A stretch of DNA of 64,000 bases from Chaenocephalus aceratus. Its lineage: Eukaryota > Chordata > Actinopteri > Perciformes > Channichthyidae. Position 1 is the stretch's first letter. Each line of letters starts with the position of its first letter. The stretch covers positions 92,501 to 156,500 of the forward strand of contig JAMFTG010000189.1 in assembly GCA_023974075.1 (NCBI GenBank), given 5' to 3'. The position numbers were made by a program, and so were the translations under genes. Positions 44,385-56,216 of this stretch are shown in pieces. The notes beneath the pieces were generated by a model. The model did no database searches. It saw only the letters and a list, made by a program, of their open reading frames with translations, and was not told the DNA's origin.

Positions 44385-45060
44385 TAAGCAGTGCCGCCTT
44401 TGATACAGTGGACAACATATTACTGGACAGACTTGAAAACTGTGTTGGTTTATCTGGCAAAGCACTTAATTGGTTCAAATCGTGTCTGCAGGACAAGGAC
44501 TTTTTTGTGTCTGTTGGTACAAACAGCCATGACATGTGGGTCGATTCTTGGTCCAATTCTATTCAACATATTCAACATGCTTCCACGAGGCCAGATCCTA
44601 AAAGTAAACAAAATGTCGTACCACAATTATGCGCGTGACACTCAGTTATACATCACAATAAAGCCTGTTGCCTACGGACCATTGCAACCCCTCACCAACA
44701 GCATGGAACAAATCAGAAGCTGGATGAGAAACACTTTCCTACAATTAAACAAAAACAACAGACAATTATCTTTGCTGCCAAAAGGGAGGAACTAACGCCC
44801 TACTGCTGAATACATCGGAAAAGGTGAGACATCTCGGCGTGGTTCTGGACCCCGACCTCAATTTCAAATCCCACATGAACACAATTACTAAATCAGCATA
44901 CTATCCCCTGAAGAACATAGCCAGACTTAGAACATTCATGTCTCAACAAGACCTTGAAAAAAACGAGTTCATGCATTTGTGTTAGTCGGCTTCATTACCG
45001 TAACAGTGTATTTACTGGTCTCAGTAAAACAATTGCAACAACTTCAACTAATCCAGAAAG
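44385..45060 (+). mobile_element. L2-type LINE reverse-transcriptase fragment
   Basis: The plus strand reads FDTVDNILLDRLENCVGLSG, KALNWFKSCLQDK, then in shifted frames GSILGPILFNIFNML, YARDTQLYI and LGVVLDPDLNFKSHMN. These are successive reverse-transcriptase blocks of L2-like elements, with several frame breaks and missing ends. It is related to the copy at 16829-17953 and lies in unc93a intron 1. Confidence 0.85.
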
Positions 45061-45116
45061 GATAATGGACAATAAATCACAACTCTGTCTAATAAATAAT
45101 ACACTTTCCCACTTAC

Positions 45117-45221
45117 CTGTAAACTCTGCAGGCCTCCATACGCCGTGAAAAGTGAGAGGAACCCGACAGAGACCACCAGCACGTTCTTAAAGTTACGGCT
45201 ATCATGGCTGCCTCTCAGAAA
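45117..45221 (-). CDS. unc93a: unc93a exon 1 (first coding)
   Basis: The acceptor TTTTTCAG at 45229-45222 suggests a further upstream non-coding exon. The coding part reads NFKNVLVVSVGFLSLFTAYG and GLQSLQ up to the donor CAG|GTAAGT. The expected start ATG at 45205-45203 is followed by AT AGC CGT and is one base out of frame with the rest; a single missing G would make Met-Asp-Ser-Arg, the usual start of the family. No other in-frame Met is close. Confidence 0.88.
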
Positions 45222-45371
45222 CTGAAAAACCACTAATAAAAATGTAACTAAAAAGTCAAACTTAAGCTCCGTTTGGCTTCACACAGCAGCTGCTCAGAGT
45301 AAAGGAATCGCTCTGCTGAAAGATCCTCCTGGATTAACCCTAAATGGTAATAACCGAGCACAAAGTTCAAC

Positions 45372-45378
45372 ACACACA

Positions 45379-45425
<47 letters not shown>
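45372..45425. repeat. (AC)n microsatellite
   Basis: About 27 AC dinucleotides with one CC break. Confidence 0.95.
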
Positions 45426-45428
<3 letters not shown>

Positions 45429-45574
45429 CTACTTTTTATTTACACGTTCCGCTGTTATCTCTAGTTGTGTTCAGTTGAGGTTGAGGTTGCATCACCACCA
45501 CACTTGCAAACTCAATTCAAGTGGAATGCATAAAGTAGTGCCAACAAAATACTCTTTACCGAAAGTTAAAAGTC

Positions 45575-45765
45575 CATCACATGTCACTTGTTAGACGCTT
45601 TTATCCAAAGCGACTTCCATACTCAATACTGTGGGCAATCCCCACAGGAGCCATTTGGGGGTGAGGTGTCTTCAGGGACACAACGACATACTGACTGCAG
45701 TGGGGTTTGAACCTGTGACCCCCTGATCCCCGCGCACAACCCACTGCGCCACGCACCTCCCATTG
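45575..45765. mobile_element. SINE/LINE-tail element
   Basis: TTAGACGCTTTTATCCAAAG then GCGACTTCC, later TTTGGGGGTGAGGTGTCTTC and GGGGTTTGAACCTGTGACCC. This ordered set is common to a fish SINE-type repeat. It lies upstream of unc93a. Confidence 0.6.
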
Positions 45766-46049
45766 TAGCTTAGCATGTAGCTCTGTATTCACTGTGAGGA
45801 TTGAGTGATGCAGGAGTGCTTCAGTCTGACTTTGTTGAATGGTGGGACCCTGCATCTCCCATCAGATGGTAGCAGTTCACATTCAGAACATGGTTTGGGT
45901 CGGAAGATGATGTTGTTGGACAGCAGTTTTGATTTTGAAAGCTGCTGTCAAACACTTGTCCCAGGTAGTATTGCAGTACTGTAGAATGGACAGGATCACA
46001 GATGTAAAAGACCTAAGACGGCGGAGAAGAAATAAGTTCTTTCTACTTT

Positions 46050-46282
46050 TCTCTTCTTACTTTAAATCCAGGCTGAAGACTTTTCTTTTTGTCGCTGCTT
46101 TTAATTGAACTATTCATATCTTAAACTGCACTGTAACTTTTATCCATGTATTTTTCCTTAATGTTTATTTTATTAGCTTTTCTTTTTTAATGCTTAATGT
46201 CTTTCATTTTTTTTGTTTTGTAAAGCACTTTGAATTGCCTTGCGTTGAAAAGTGCTATATAAATAAACTTGCCTTGCCTTTG
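46050..46282 (+). mobile_element. L2-type LINE 3' end
   Basis: The segment TAAATCCAGGCTGAAGACTT (the end of the reverse-transcriptase frame) leads to the tail AAAGTGCTATATAAATAAAC then TTGCCTTGCC. It is the same family as 16829-17953. Confidence 0.85.
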
Positions 46283-46603
46283 TTTTGCACGGATATTCAA
46301 TGTGGTCCTTCCATGACAGCAGACGGCCAATCATTACACCCAAGGGTTTGTGTGAAACTCGCCGCTTGATTTCATCTGTGTGGAGGCCAATGGGGACTTT
46401 ATGGGAGTCAGAGGGTGAGCCAAAACCAGGCTCACAGAGCAAAGGTTTATTGAACGTTATTTATTTATTTTAATTTTGTTTACGATGGCACCGCCGCATC
46501 TTTTACAACATACTGTACGGCTTGTTGTTATGTGACAAACAGGCCTGGGTTAACCTTTTTGTATTATTAAGATTCAAGGAAAATTGAATGTCTTACATCT
46601 ACA

Positions 46604-46630
46604 TTATATATATATATATATATATATATA
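46604..46630. repeat. (TA)n microsatellite
   Basis: About 13 TA dinucleotides. Confidence 0.9.
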
Positions 46631-46794
46631 GACATTTTATTTATGGGATGAACCCCTTGAGACGCACCATCTCGTTTTCAAGGGTCCCGACAATAGCAAC
46701 AACTTACAGACACACATAAATAAAAAGACAAAAAGCAAAACATGACACGCAAGCAAACCACGTACAGTCTGTTAAAGTAATACACCTTATACAC

Positions 46795-47645
46795 CGAACC
46801 TCAGCAGGAGAGGAACTCTTTAAAGTAGAGACACTACATACTGATATACACCTGAAACATCAGCAGGAGAGGACTCTTTAAAGTAGAGACACTACATACT
46901 GATATACACTGAACATCAGCAGGAGAGGACTCTTTAAAGTAGAGACACTACTATACTGATATACACCTGAACATCAGCAGGAGAGGACTCTTTAAAGTAG
47001 AGACACTACATACTGATATACACCTGAACATCAGCAGGAGAGGACTCTTTAAAGTAGAGACACTACATACGATATACACCTGAACATCAGCAGGAGAGGA
47101 CTCTTTAAAGTAGAGACACTACATACTGATTATACACCTGAACATCAGCAGGAGAGGACTCTTTAAAGTAGAGACACTACATACTGATATACACCTGAAC
47201 ATCAGCAGGAGAGGACTCTTTAAAGTAGAGACACTACATATCTGATATACACCTGAACAATCAGCAGGAGAGGACTCTTTAAAGTAGAGGACACTACATA
47301 CTGATATACACCTGAACATCAGCAGGAGAGGACTCTTTAAAGTAGAGACACTACATACTGATATACACCTGAATATCAGCAGGAAGGGACTCTTTAAAGT
47401 AGAGACACTGCATACTGATATGCACCTGAACATCAGCAGGAGAGGGACTCTTTAAAGTAGAGACACTACATACTGATATACACCTGAACATCAGCAGGAG
47501 AGGACTCTTTAAAGTAGAGACACTACATACTGATATACACCTGAACATCAGCAGGAGAGGACTCTTTAAAGTAGAGACACTGCATACTGATATGCACCTG
47601 AACATCAGCAGGAGAGGACTCTTTAAAGTAGAGGACACTACATAA
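46795..47645. repeat. 57-bp minisatellite, array C (about 15 units)
   Basis: The same unit as array A in the same orientation, with one-base insertions (GGAACTC, CTATACTG, GATTATAC). I see no MITE ends: both borders run straight into unrelated sequence, the right one into an A-run at 47645. Confidence 0.95.
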
Positions 47646-47924
47646 AAAAAAATTCAAGCAATACATACAATCATTACAATTTGAGGCAGTCGAGCAAATC
47701 AGTTTCATCAATATCAGTAATAACAAGTACAGACGAGTTGAAAGTGAGATGATAACATGTTTAAACCTACCCCAATGATGACAGAGATCTAACAGCAGCA
47801 GGTAAAGTATTCCAGTCTGTGGGGGCTTTTGAACATGAACGCTCTTCTGCCAAGAGAGGACAGAGAAATACATCTGAACAGAATGTCTAACTTGATGATT
47901 TGGCGAGTAGGGTACGAAATACTG

Positions 47925-48115
47925 CTTTAACTAAGGGGGATAGTTAAGATACATGCATTTAAATATCAGCTGAAGCCAATGCGTGTGTCTTCTTACATTT
48001 AAAGAAGGCCATTTAAGTCTGTTATACGTTGTGCAGTGACGTGTACGAAAAGGACAGCCAAGAACCAATCTGCACAGTCTGTTGTAGGCTGTGTTGAGTG
48101 GAGCAAGATCCAAGA
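47925..48115 (-). mobile_element. LINE reverse-transcriptase C-terminal fragment
   Basis: The minus strand reads LAPLNTAYNRLCRLVLGC, TRHCTTYNRLKWPSLNVRR and HWLQLIFKCMYLNYPP, the tail region of Rex/L2-like reverse transcriptases. Confidence 0.75.
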
Positions 48116-48119
48116 ATGC

Positions 48120-48935
48120 AGGGTTGTTGGTTGTTCCTAGAGTCTCTAAAAGTGCAATGGGAGCCAGAGCCTTTTCTTATCAAGCTCCACATTTGTGGAA
48201 TCAGCTTCCAGTTTGTGTTCGGGCGGCAGACACCCTATCTGTTTTAAGAGTGCGCTTAAGACCTTCCTTTTTGATAAAGCTTATAGTTAGGGCTGATTAG
48301 ATTCAGCCCCTAGTTTTGCTGATATAGGCTTAGTTTGTCGGGGGACATCTTACTTCTTCCTTCTCTCTGTCTATACCCGTGTACTCTCATGTTCCGATTA
48401 ACCCAGCTTCCCAAATGTCCTTCTTTTTGGTGTCTATATACGCCGGGATCCGGAGTCATGGATGATCCTGCGGTCCTGGATCTTGAGTCGTGGCTGTTGG
48501 TCCTGGATCATCGGTCCTGGATGGATATCCTCGTGGATTCATCTTCCTATTACAGACACATGCATTTCCAAACATTTGGACTATATGTTGCAAATGTATT
48601 ATCTTTTCAATTTACACACGGCATCTATTGCACGTCTGTCCGTGCTGGGAGAGGGATCCCTCCTCTGCTGCTCTCCCTGAGGTTTCTCCCATGTTCCCTT
48701 TAAACTGGGTTTTCTTTGGAAGTGTTTCCTTGTACGATGTGAGGGTCTAAGGACAGAGGGTCTAAGGACAGAGGGTCTAAGGACAGAGGGTCTGAGGACA
48801 GAGGGTCTAAGGACAGAGGTCTAAGGACAGAGGGTGTCGTATTGTCATCCTGATATTCTGTACACACTGTGAAGACCACTGAGACAAATGTAACATTTGT
48901 GATATTGGGCTATATAAATAAACATTGATTGATTT
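48120..48935 (+). mobile_element. L2-type LINE 3' end (GATATTGGGCTATATAAA tail)
   Basis: It opens with the end of the protein (ARAFSYQAPHLWNQLPVCVR), continues through a long 3' region holding GGATCCGGAGTCATGGATGA and GGGAGAGGGATCCCTCCTCT, and ends ATATTGGGCTATATAAATAA then ACATTGATTGATT. An inverted copy of the non-coding part is at 56217-56870. Confidence 0.85.
48738..48836. repeat. 17-bp tandem repeat (about six units) in a LINE tail
   Basis: Units of GAGGGTCTAAGGACAGA recur at 17-bp spacing. The copy of this LINE tail near 56315-56345 has only about two. Confidence 0.93.
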
Positions 48936-48985
48936 AAGATCTGATGTATGTGCATTTTGGTTACAACATCACAATAGGGTGAAAT

Positions 48986-49008
48986 GGGGGGGGGGGGGGG
49001 GGGGGGGG
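48986..49008. repeat. Poly-G tract
   Basis: A run of 23 G. Confidence 0.95.
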
Positions 49009-49009
49009 C

Positions 49010-50010
49010 GAAATCATAAATCCTTGTAAGTTCTCCTTCACATCTTTGCTTGACCTCATGACACAGGGTATCTGTAATCTGTTGATCTTTACTATTGGAC
49101 CACTTGGCATCAGGTCACACAGTTTAAAGGCTAAGAAGTGAAGTGTGTGACGATCCTTGGACTTCCTGATGTGTCAATCTGTTTACCGATGTTTTCTGTT
49201 TCTTTTCTTGCGTTATGGGTGATACCAATTCAGGCTTTTAACCTCGCTTAAATGTGTGTACAGGAGAGGTTTAAAGTACAAGAGAGACTTTTAAAATGAC
49301 ATTTAAGTGGAAGTTCTAGATATTAGTTTCACTTGCAGATAAACTACTGAAAAGGAAGCTGAGTTTTGGTTTTGAACATTAGTATAGCATCTGGTAAGGT
49401 TAACATTGAGCTTTAATACCAGTTAAACTGCTAAAGAAGCAGTTCAATTGAAAATGTTATTTCGAGGTTATCTACTCAAATGGATTTGACAGGAAGTGGA
49501 TGTTTTAAATACCGGTCACCTACTTTAAAGAGTCATTTAAGTGTTGTTAGACTTTGAGTAATCCAAGATAGCAGCTCAGTAATTTATAGAGAGTGCTTGG
49601 CAGTCATTTGAGTCTGTAAATGTCGTAAAACGATAGTAGCTATGACAATGACGTGTTTCACAATCAAACCGTCTGTCTTGGAGCGTCTTGCACTGAAAAT
49701 AAGTTGTTATGTAATAAGAAGATGTGATGTGTTCGTACTTTAATTAAAAAGTGACTCGCCCTTCTAACTGATGTTCGGAGCGATTCCAGCACAGGACGTG
49801 GTTTTATCAGAGATTTATTTTTGATATACTTTTATGAACTTCTCCGCCCGGTTGCTAGGACACACTTTGGTGTGGCTGCTCCATTTAATTATCCATGTTC
49901 TCATTTAATCAGCTGATGTCCTTTCTGCTGTGATAAAAGCAACCTTGACGCATTTAGATGGACACTAAGTCCTCTCTGTGTTTCATAAAGTGACTGTAAT
50001 GCAACACTAA
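49010..50010. other. No recognised feature
   Basis: Intergenic sequence without coding signatures or clear repeat ends. Confidence 0.4.
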
Positions 50011-50014
50011 TGCG

Positions 50015-52293
50015 AGCAATCAGAGCAGACTGGGCTCTGGTTTCAGACAGAGGGTGAAAAGAGGTGCTGCAGCACAGGCAGTATGAGAGAAATAAAGAGC
50101 TTTTTGAACATTAAAACATGGAGACACTACATACTGTATACACCTGAACATCAGCAGGAGAGGACTCTTTAAAGTAGAGACACTACATACTGATATACAC
50201 CTGAATATCAGCAGGAGGGACTCTTTAAAGTACTATAGAGACACTACATACTGATATACACCTGAACATCAGCAGGAGAGGACTCTTTAAAGTAGAGACA
50301 CTACATACTGATATACACCTGAACATCAGCAGGAGGGACTCTTTAAAGTAGACATACATACTATATACACCTGAACATCAGCAGGAGAGGACTCTTTAAG
50401 TAGAGACACTACATACTGATATACACCTGAACATCAGCAGGAGAGGACTCTTTAAAGTAGAGACACTACATACTGATATACACCTGAACATCAGCAGGAG
50501 AGGACTCTTGTAAAGTAGAGACACTACATACTGATATACACCTGGACTCAGCAGGAGAGGACTCTTTAAAGTAGAGGACACTAAATACTGGATATACACC
50601 TGAACATCAGCAGGAGAGGACTCTTTAAAGTAGAGACACTACATACTGATATACACCTGAACATCAGCAGGAGAGGACTCTTTAAAGTAGAGACACTACA
50701 TACTGATATACACCTGAACATCAGCGGAGAGGACTCTTTAAAGTGAGACACTACATACTGATATACACCTGAACAATCAGGAGGAGGGACTCTTTAAAGT
50801 AGAGACACTACATACTGATATACACCTGAACATAAGGAGGAGAGGAATCTTTAAAGTAGAGACACTACATACTGATATGCACCTGAACATCAGCAGGAGA
50901 GGACTCTTTAAAGTACTAGAGACACTACATACTGATATACAACTGAACATCAGCAGGAGAGGGACTCTTTAAAGTACTATAGAGACACTACATACTGATA
51001 TACAACTGAACATCAGCAGGAGAGGACTCTTTAAAGTAGAGACACTACATACTGATATACACCTGAACATCAGCAGGAGAGGACTCTTTAAAGTAGAGAC
51101 ACTACATACTGATATAACCTGAACATCAGCAGGAGGACTCTTTAAGTAGAGACACTACATACTGATATACACCTGAACATCAGCAGGAGAGGACTCTTTA
51201 AAGTAGAGACACTACATACTGATATACACCTGAACCTCAGCAGGAGAGGACTCTTTAAAGTAGAGACACTACATACTGATATACACCTGGACATCAGCAG
51301 GAGAGGACTCTTTAAAGTAGAGGAACTAAATACTGATATACACCTGAACATCAGCAGGAGAGGACTCTTTAAAGTAGAGACACTACATACTGATATACAC
51401 CTGAACATCAGCAGGAGAGGACTCTTTAAAGTAGAGACACTACATACTGATATACACCTGAACATCAGCAGGAGAGGACTCTTTAAAGTAGAGACACTAC
51501 ATACTGATATACACCTGAAACATCAGGAGGAGAGGACTCTTTAAAGTAGAGACCACTACATACTGATATGCACCTGAACATCAGCAGGAGAGGACTCTTT
51601 AAAGTAGAGACACTACATACTGATATACACCTGAACATCAGCAGGAGAGGACTCTTTAAAGTAGAGACCACTACATACTGATATACACCTGAACATCAGC
51701 AGGAGAGGACTCTTAAAGTACTATAGAGACACTACATACTGATATACACCTGAACATCAGCAGGAGAGGACTCTTTAAAGTGGAGACACTACATACTGAT
51801 ATACACCTGAACATCAGGAGGAGAGGACTCTTTAAAGTAGAGACACTACATACTGATATGCACCTGAACATCAGCAGGAGAGGACTCTTTAAAGTAGAGA
51901 CACTACATACTGATATACACCTGAGCATCAGCAGGAGAGGACTCTTTAAAGTAGAGACACTACATACTGATATACACCTGAACATCAGCTGGAGAGGACT
52001 CTTTAAAGTAGAGACACTACATACTGATATACACCTGAACATCAGCAGGAGAGGACTCTTTAAAGTAGAGACACTACATACTGATATACACCTGAACATC
52101 AGCAGGAGAGGACTCTTTAAAGTTAGAGGACACTACATACTGATATACACCTGAACATCAGCAGGAGAGGACTCTTTAAAGTAGAGGACACTACATACTG
52201 ATATACACCTGAACATCAGCAGGAGAGGACTCTTTAAAGTAGAGACACTACATACTGATATGCACCTGAACATCAGCAGGAGAGGACTCTTTA
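50015..52293. mobile_element. Family 2 MITE, copy D, 5'-truncated
   Basis: It begins within the unique segment (AATCAGAGCAGACTGGGCTC, the complement of copy B at about 43540-43560), passes GTGCTGCAGCACAGGCAGTA and enters the array at 50118. The right border is ...AGGACTCT before TTAA, which is the element's own terminus. Confidence 0.85.
50118..52293. repeat. 57-bp minisatellite, array D (about 38 units)
   Basis: The same orientation as A and C. A five-base longer variant (AAAGTACTATAGAGACAC) recurs near 50229, 50975 and 51718, and a related AAAGTACTAGAG form near 50911, suggesting a higher-order duplication. Other variants are CATCAGGAGGAG and ACAACTGAACATC. Confidence 0.97.
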
Positions 52294-52299
52294 AAACTC

Positions 52300-53320
52300 A
52301 GTACACCTGCAGTGCAATACAGTTATAAATAGTTTATCAAATATGAACTACTACAGAAGGTACTCTGTAACTTTCCACCACTGGGAGAGGAGGCATCAGA
52401 CTGTCTCTGGGGATGTTTGGCAAGTAAGTTGAGTAAATGACCCAAAGGCATGTATTGGATCTCAATATATATTGTACTCAGCCTGCAGGTATTCATCTGA
52501 CCAGCAGAGGGAGGCAGAGTCCACACAAAGAAACTCAAATCCCGACACTTTTCCCTGATCAACTGAAGTTCATGTTCAGTCTAAATCTAAACACGTCATT
52601 ACCAAGTATTTATTTACTTTGAATCTTATCCCTTCTACTTTTGAGCGGCAAATATTAGCATGTTTACTCCATTGCTTCTTTACTCGAAAAGGACGTGAAG
52701 ACTCCGAGGCATGAAAGGACAACTTCAAACCAGATGAACCAAAAGGACAACAGAACAGTGATGTCATTCTCTTTAGATAACCTTTAAGGATTCATATGAT
52801 GTCCTTCGTGAAGAAATATTAGATATTATTTGAAGGGTTTTATCTCGTCCAAGCTAACCCTCTTATTCTACTCCTCACTGCTGACTCTCTCATCTCTCTG
52901 TCCGTCTTTTCACTTTTCATGTTTCATGTCCTGTCTTGCTGTAGTGGGAACTCCGTTTAGCTATCGGCTTTTTAAAAACACAGATAAACAAAGATGTAAT
53001 CAGTGACGGATCAAGACACACACACGTTTGTTATTAAAAGGATTTAGAAGATGAAACTGCATGGCATCATAGTGACATGGACAGTAAAACACGTTCCCAG
53101 ACATGACGTACTGTTTTTAACGTTTAACATTCCTCTTAGATGACGGAAATACCAAATAATGCTGACACAACAACAGAGAGCTGACTGCAGGTGAACACAG
53201 CAACGCAGACGTCTGATTGGTCGGCTTGATTTGAACTACAGTGGCTGGTTTATTGGTTTAAAAAAAAAAAAAGGACCAATGGGGAGTATGAGATGGGAGT
53301 AGGAGAATGTGTGTTTATCA
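52300..53320. other. No recognised feature
   Basis: Non-coding sequence between the minisatellite and the (AC)n tract. Confidence 0.4.
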
Positions 53321-53322
53321 AG

Positions 53323-53324
<2 letters not shown>

Positions 53325-53381
<57 letters not shown>

Positions 53382-53777
53382 CACACACACACACATACGC
53401 ACGTATACGCAAACACACACACATACACACACCACACACACACACACGCAAACACACACACACACACACGCAAACACACAACACCACACGCGCGCACACA
53501 CACAACATACACCACACACACATGCGCACGTATACGCAAACACACACACACACACACATACACACACCACAACACACGCAAACACACACACACACGCGCA
53601 CACACACGCACACACATACGCACGTATACGCAAACACACACACACACATACACACACCACACACACACACACACGCAAACACACACACACACACGCGCAC
53701 ACATACACACACACACATACGCACGTATACGCAAACACACACACACACACCACACCACCACACACACACACACACAC

Positions 53778-53859
<82 letters not shown>
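53325..53859. repeat. (AC)n tract with a higher-order unit
   Basis: About 535 bp of AC repeats. ACGCACGTATACGCAAACAC recurs near 53399, 53525, 53620 and 53720 (the second with GCGCACG), spaced 95-126 bp. The open frames on both strands are His-Thr or Cys-Val repeats. Confidence 0.95.
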
Positions 53860-53860
<1 letters not shown>

Positions 53861-53969
53861 CCTGGGGTAGAGAATTACAGGTATTAGAGAGGCAGACAGA
53901 CAGGTATGTCCGCTCAGCTTCATATGTGAGCTGCAAGCCGAGCGGCTTAGGGAACTTTAATAACACAAC

Positions 53970-54022
53970 CTGTGTGCGTGTGCGTGCGTGTGTGTGTGTG
54001 CGTGTGTGTGTGCGTGCGTTGA
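53970..54022. repeat. (TGTG/CGTG)n tract
   Basis: GT repeats with regular CG steps. Confidence 0.85.
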
Positions 54023-54179
54023 AAAAGAAGAAGATATTAAAAGATAGTTTAATCAAACGAACACGGTTGAAGAACAAGAAAACACCAGAAGGCAGGCTGT
54101 TGCTTGCCGGTTTGCTGTTTTTGAAAATCCCCTGTCAATCAAACTCTGTGTTTATTATGAATCATCTGTAAGTGGAGCT

Positions 54180-55120
54180 CTTATTTCAGTCCGTCTGTTC
54201 ACGTGGCTTTCCCCGCTCCGGATCCTTCTTTTATTCAGAATACATTGGAAATGTTTTCTAGATACACAGTCAAATATGTTATATCCCAACTGTGTTACAG
54301 CTCCCGGATCAAGATATATTTACAGTATCTATATAAAAACGGATTATAACTTACTGTAAATCCATGGCATGAAAACTGCAGAATAAGTAGAAGTAGATGC
54401 GTTTTGCAATATGTGCTTAATGCAAGGCTTAGCCCTTAGATGCATAAGTGGGTCTTTTTGGGACCCGGTGAGCTGGTTTTCTTGAAGTATCTTCGTAATT
54501 ACATTTTTGTATATTCATATTCCAGCTATTCCTCAAAAAACATGTTTTGGATATCACGCCGTTCACATTTTAAATTTACATTTTAAGAAATTGTACTTTT
54601 TGTATTTCTACCCAAGCTTCCACAAGTGGGTCAAAAATGGCCCGCATGGCATTTCCTATGGGATCCTCTGGGAACCTTTGATTCGTATCACTGTTGCTGT
54701 CAGGAATACATTCACTGTGGGACACACAGACGACATCACAAGGGACACCTCTCAGGAAGATTGTTTTACACAGCAAGCTCTGATACCTGTCAGTATAAAT
54801 AATAATAATACATTATATTTTTATAGGGACTAAACATCGCTTTACAATATAAGGGAAGGTTAGGTGGGGGGTATGGGACTATCAAACTTGATCAACCGGC
54901 ATGGATTGATGGGGGGTGGGCTATGAGTAGACAAGCATGAAAACTGTCTCTTGAGAATTTTCAAAGCTTTTATTGTCTAAGAAAGTGGTTGAACTAGTCA
55001 AGCCGACACAATAGCCTGCCTTTAGTTAGTTGGTGTAGATTATGTATAGTTTGTTTAAATAAGGGAAACGATCCACTATTTAAATAAACTTGTGCACACG
55101 TCGTTGTATTTATGTCTTTA
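54180..55120. other. Intergenic sequence
   Basis: No gene is seen. TAATAATAATACATTATATT and a following GCTTTACAATATAAGGGAAG (54800-54855) look like a short LINE/SINE tail in reverse. Confidence 0.35.
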
Positions 55121-55124
55121 TGTC

Positions 55125-55700
55125 TTTATTAGGATCCCCATTAGCACTAGCATGAGCATTGGCTATTCTTCCTGGGGTCCTCACACACTCAAAACATACA
55201 TACAACATACATACAACAAAATTAAAACAAAACAAAACAGCTCATAATTTCATGCTATTTACAGTGAAATGAAGTGAAACTAAAATGGTCATCCAATTAT
55301 CGCCATCCTAAGGCCAAACAAAAGTAAATACAAATAAGTACATAATAATTATGCATACATAGCCACAGGCACAGTTCAAATTTACTTTGTAATACTTAAA
55401 TAATCTTTTAGCAACCTTTTGAAATGTACTTGAGAATTTTCCTGAATGATGTGAACCGGTGCAGAGTTCCAGCTGATCATGGCTCTGTACTGTTTTCTGT
55501 CCCAGGTTTGATTTAGATTTGGGTAATACAAACCTTCCTTCTATTCTATGTCGTGTTTGATAGTTATGTTGTGCGTATTTGCTTTTTTGTTTCACCAACC
55601 CAGATTGAATAGGTTGATGACCTGATGACAGCTCTTCAACTGGAAATGTGATAAAGATACACAATAACAACACTCGATATATGTGAAATCCCTCCTCTGT
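55125..55700 (-). mobile_element. Non-LTR retrotransposon 3' fragment
   Basis: The minus strand reads HNYQTRHRIEGRFVLPKSKS, QKTVQSHDQLELCTGSHHSG and FQKVAKRLFKYY, the last part of a LINE reverse-transcriptase frame. A 3' region with GCTAGTGCTAATGGGGATCC follows. Several of its expected W/G residues are changed, so it is a decayed copy. Confidence 0.75.
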
Positions 55701-56216
55701 CAAAGCGTGGGGATCAAGATATCATAACATATATTTATCTATATAACAAAGATGCGGATTACGACTTAAAACATGGCACGAAAATGGCAGAATAAGGGAA
55801 GAGGTTTCTTTGATGTCTCTGGTGAGAGCTGTGAAGCAGGAATTCATTGGTTCAGATCGAGCGGGTCAGCCTCTCTAATCCCAGACCCCTACCTGTTTTC
55901 CATGGGAAAGAACCTGCTCACACGCACTCGCTTTCTTCCTCGCTTCAAACTTCTTTTTCTCACCCAATCCTCTGGCGCTCTCGCCCTAAATCCCTCCAGG
56001 AATCTCAGACCTGTGTGTGAACCAGTCTGCGCCCTGACTCATATTTGATTTTACAGACGGAGGGCGATACTGATCCCTCGGATTGAAGATGCCGACGGGC
56101 CTTTAAATCTGAACAATCTGAAACATGTTTTTGACAAATAAGTTTAAGTATCTAGTTTCCTCTCTGAATTATCAGTGGGGAATATAACTAAGTACATTCA
56201 CTTAAGTGCAGTACTT

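Larger units (their letters stand above)
26030..45221 (-). other. unc93a: unc93a gene, eight coding exons
   Basis: This is the whole coding span of an UNC93A homologue, a multi-pass membrane protein of the UNC93/MFS-like family; its transport role in fish is not settled. The exons, in transcript order, are 45221-45117, 41647-41464, 40317-40088, 35062-34937, 31953-31743, 31477-31342, 29726-29595 and 26321-26030. Splice phases between consecutive exons (0, 2, 1, 1, 0, 1, 1) agree once a one-base change is allowed in exons 1, 5 and 8 and two in exon 2. The result is about 465 codons, close to the usual 450-470. Introns carry minisatellite MITEs, a hAT element and palindromic repeats, which account for most of the 19 kb. 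Confidence 0.9.

Noticed and set aside
48335..48750. Overlapping frames of 72-122 codons after the LINE tail
   Set aside because: They fall in the 3' non-coding part of an L2-type element that recurs inverted at 56217-56870.
53236..54171. Several overlapping frames of 190-290 codons on both strands
   Set aside because: They are (AC)n/(GT)n translations (His-Thr and Cys-Val) with a few codons of flanking sequence.
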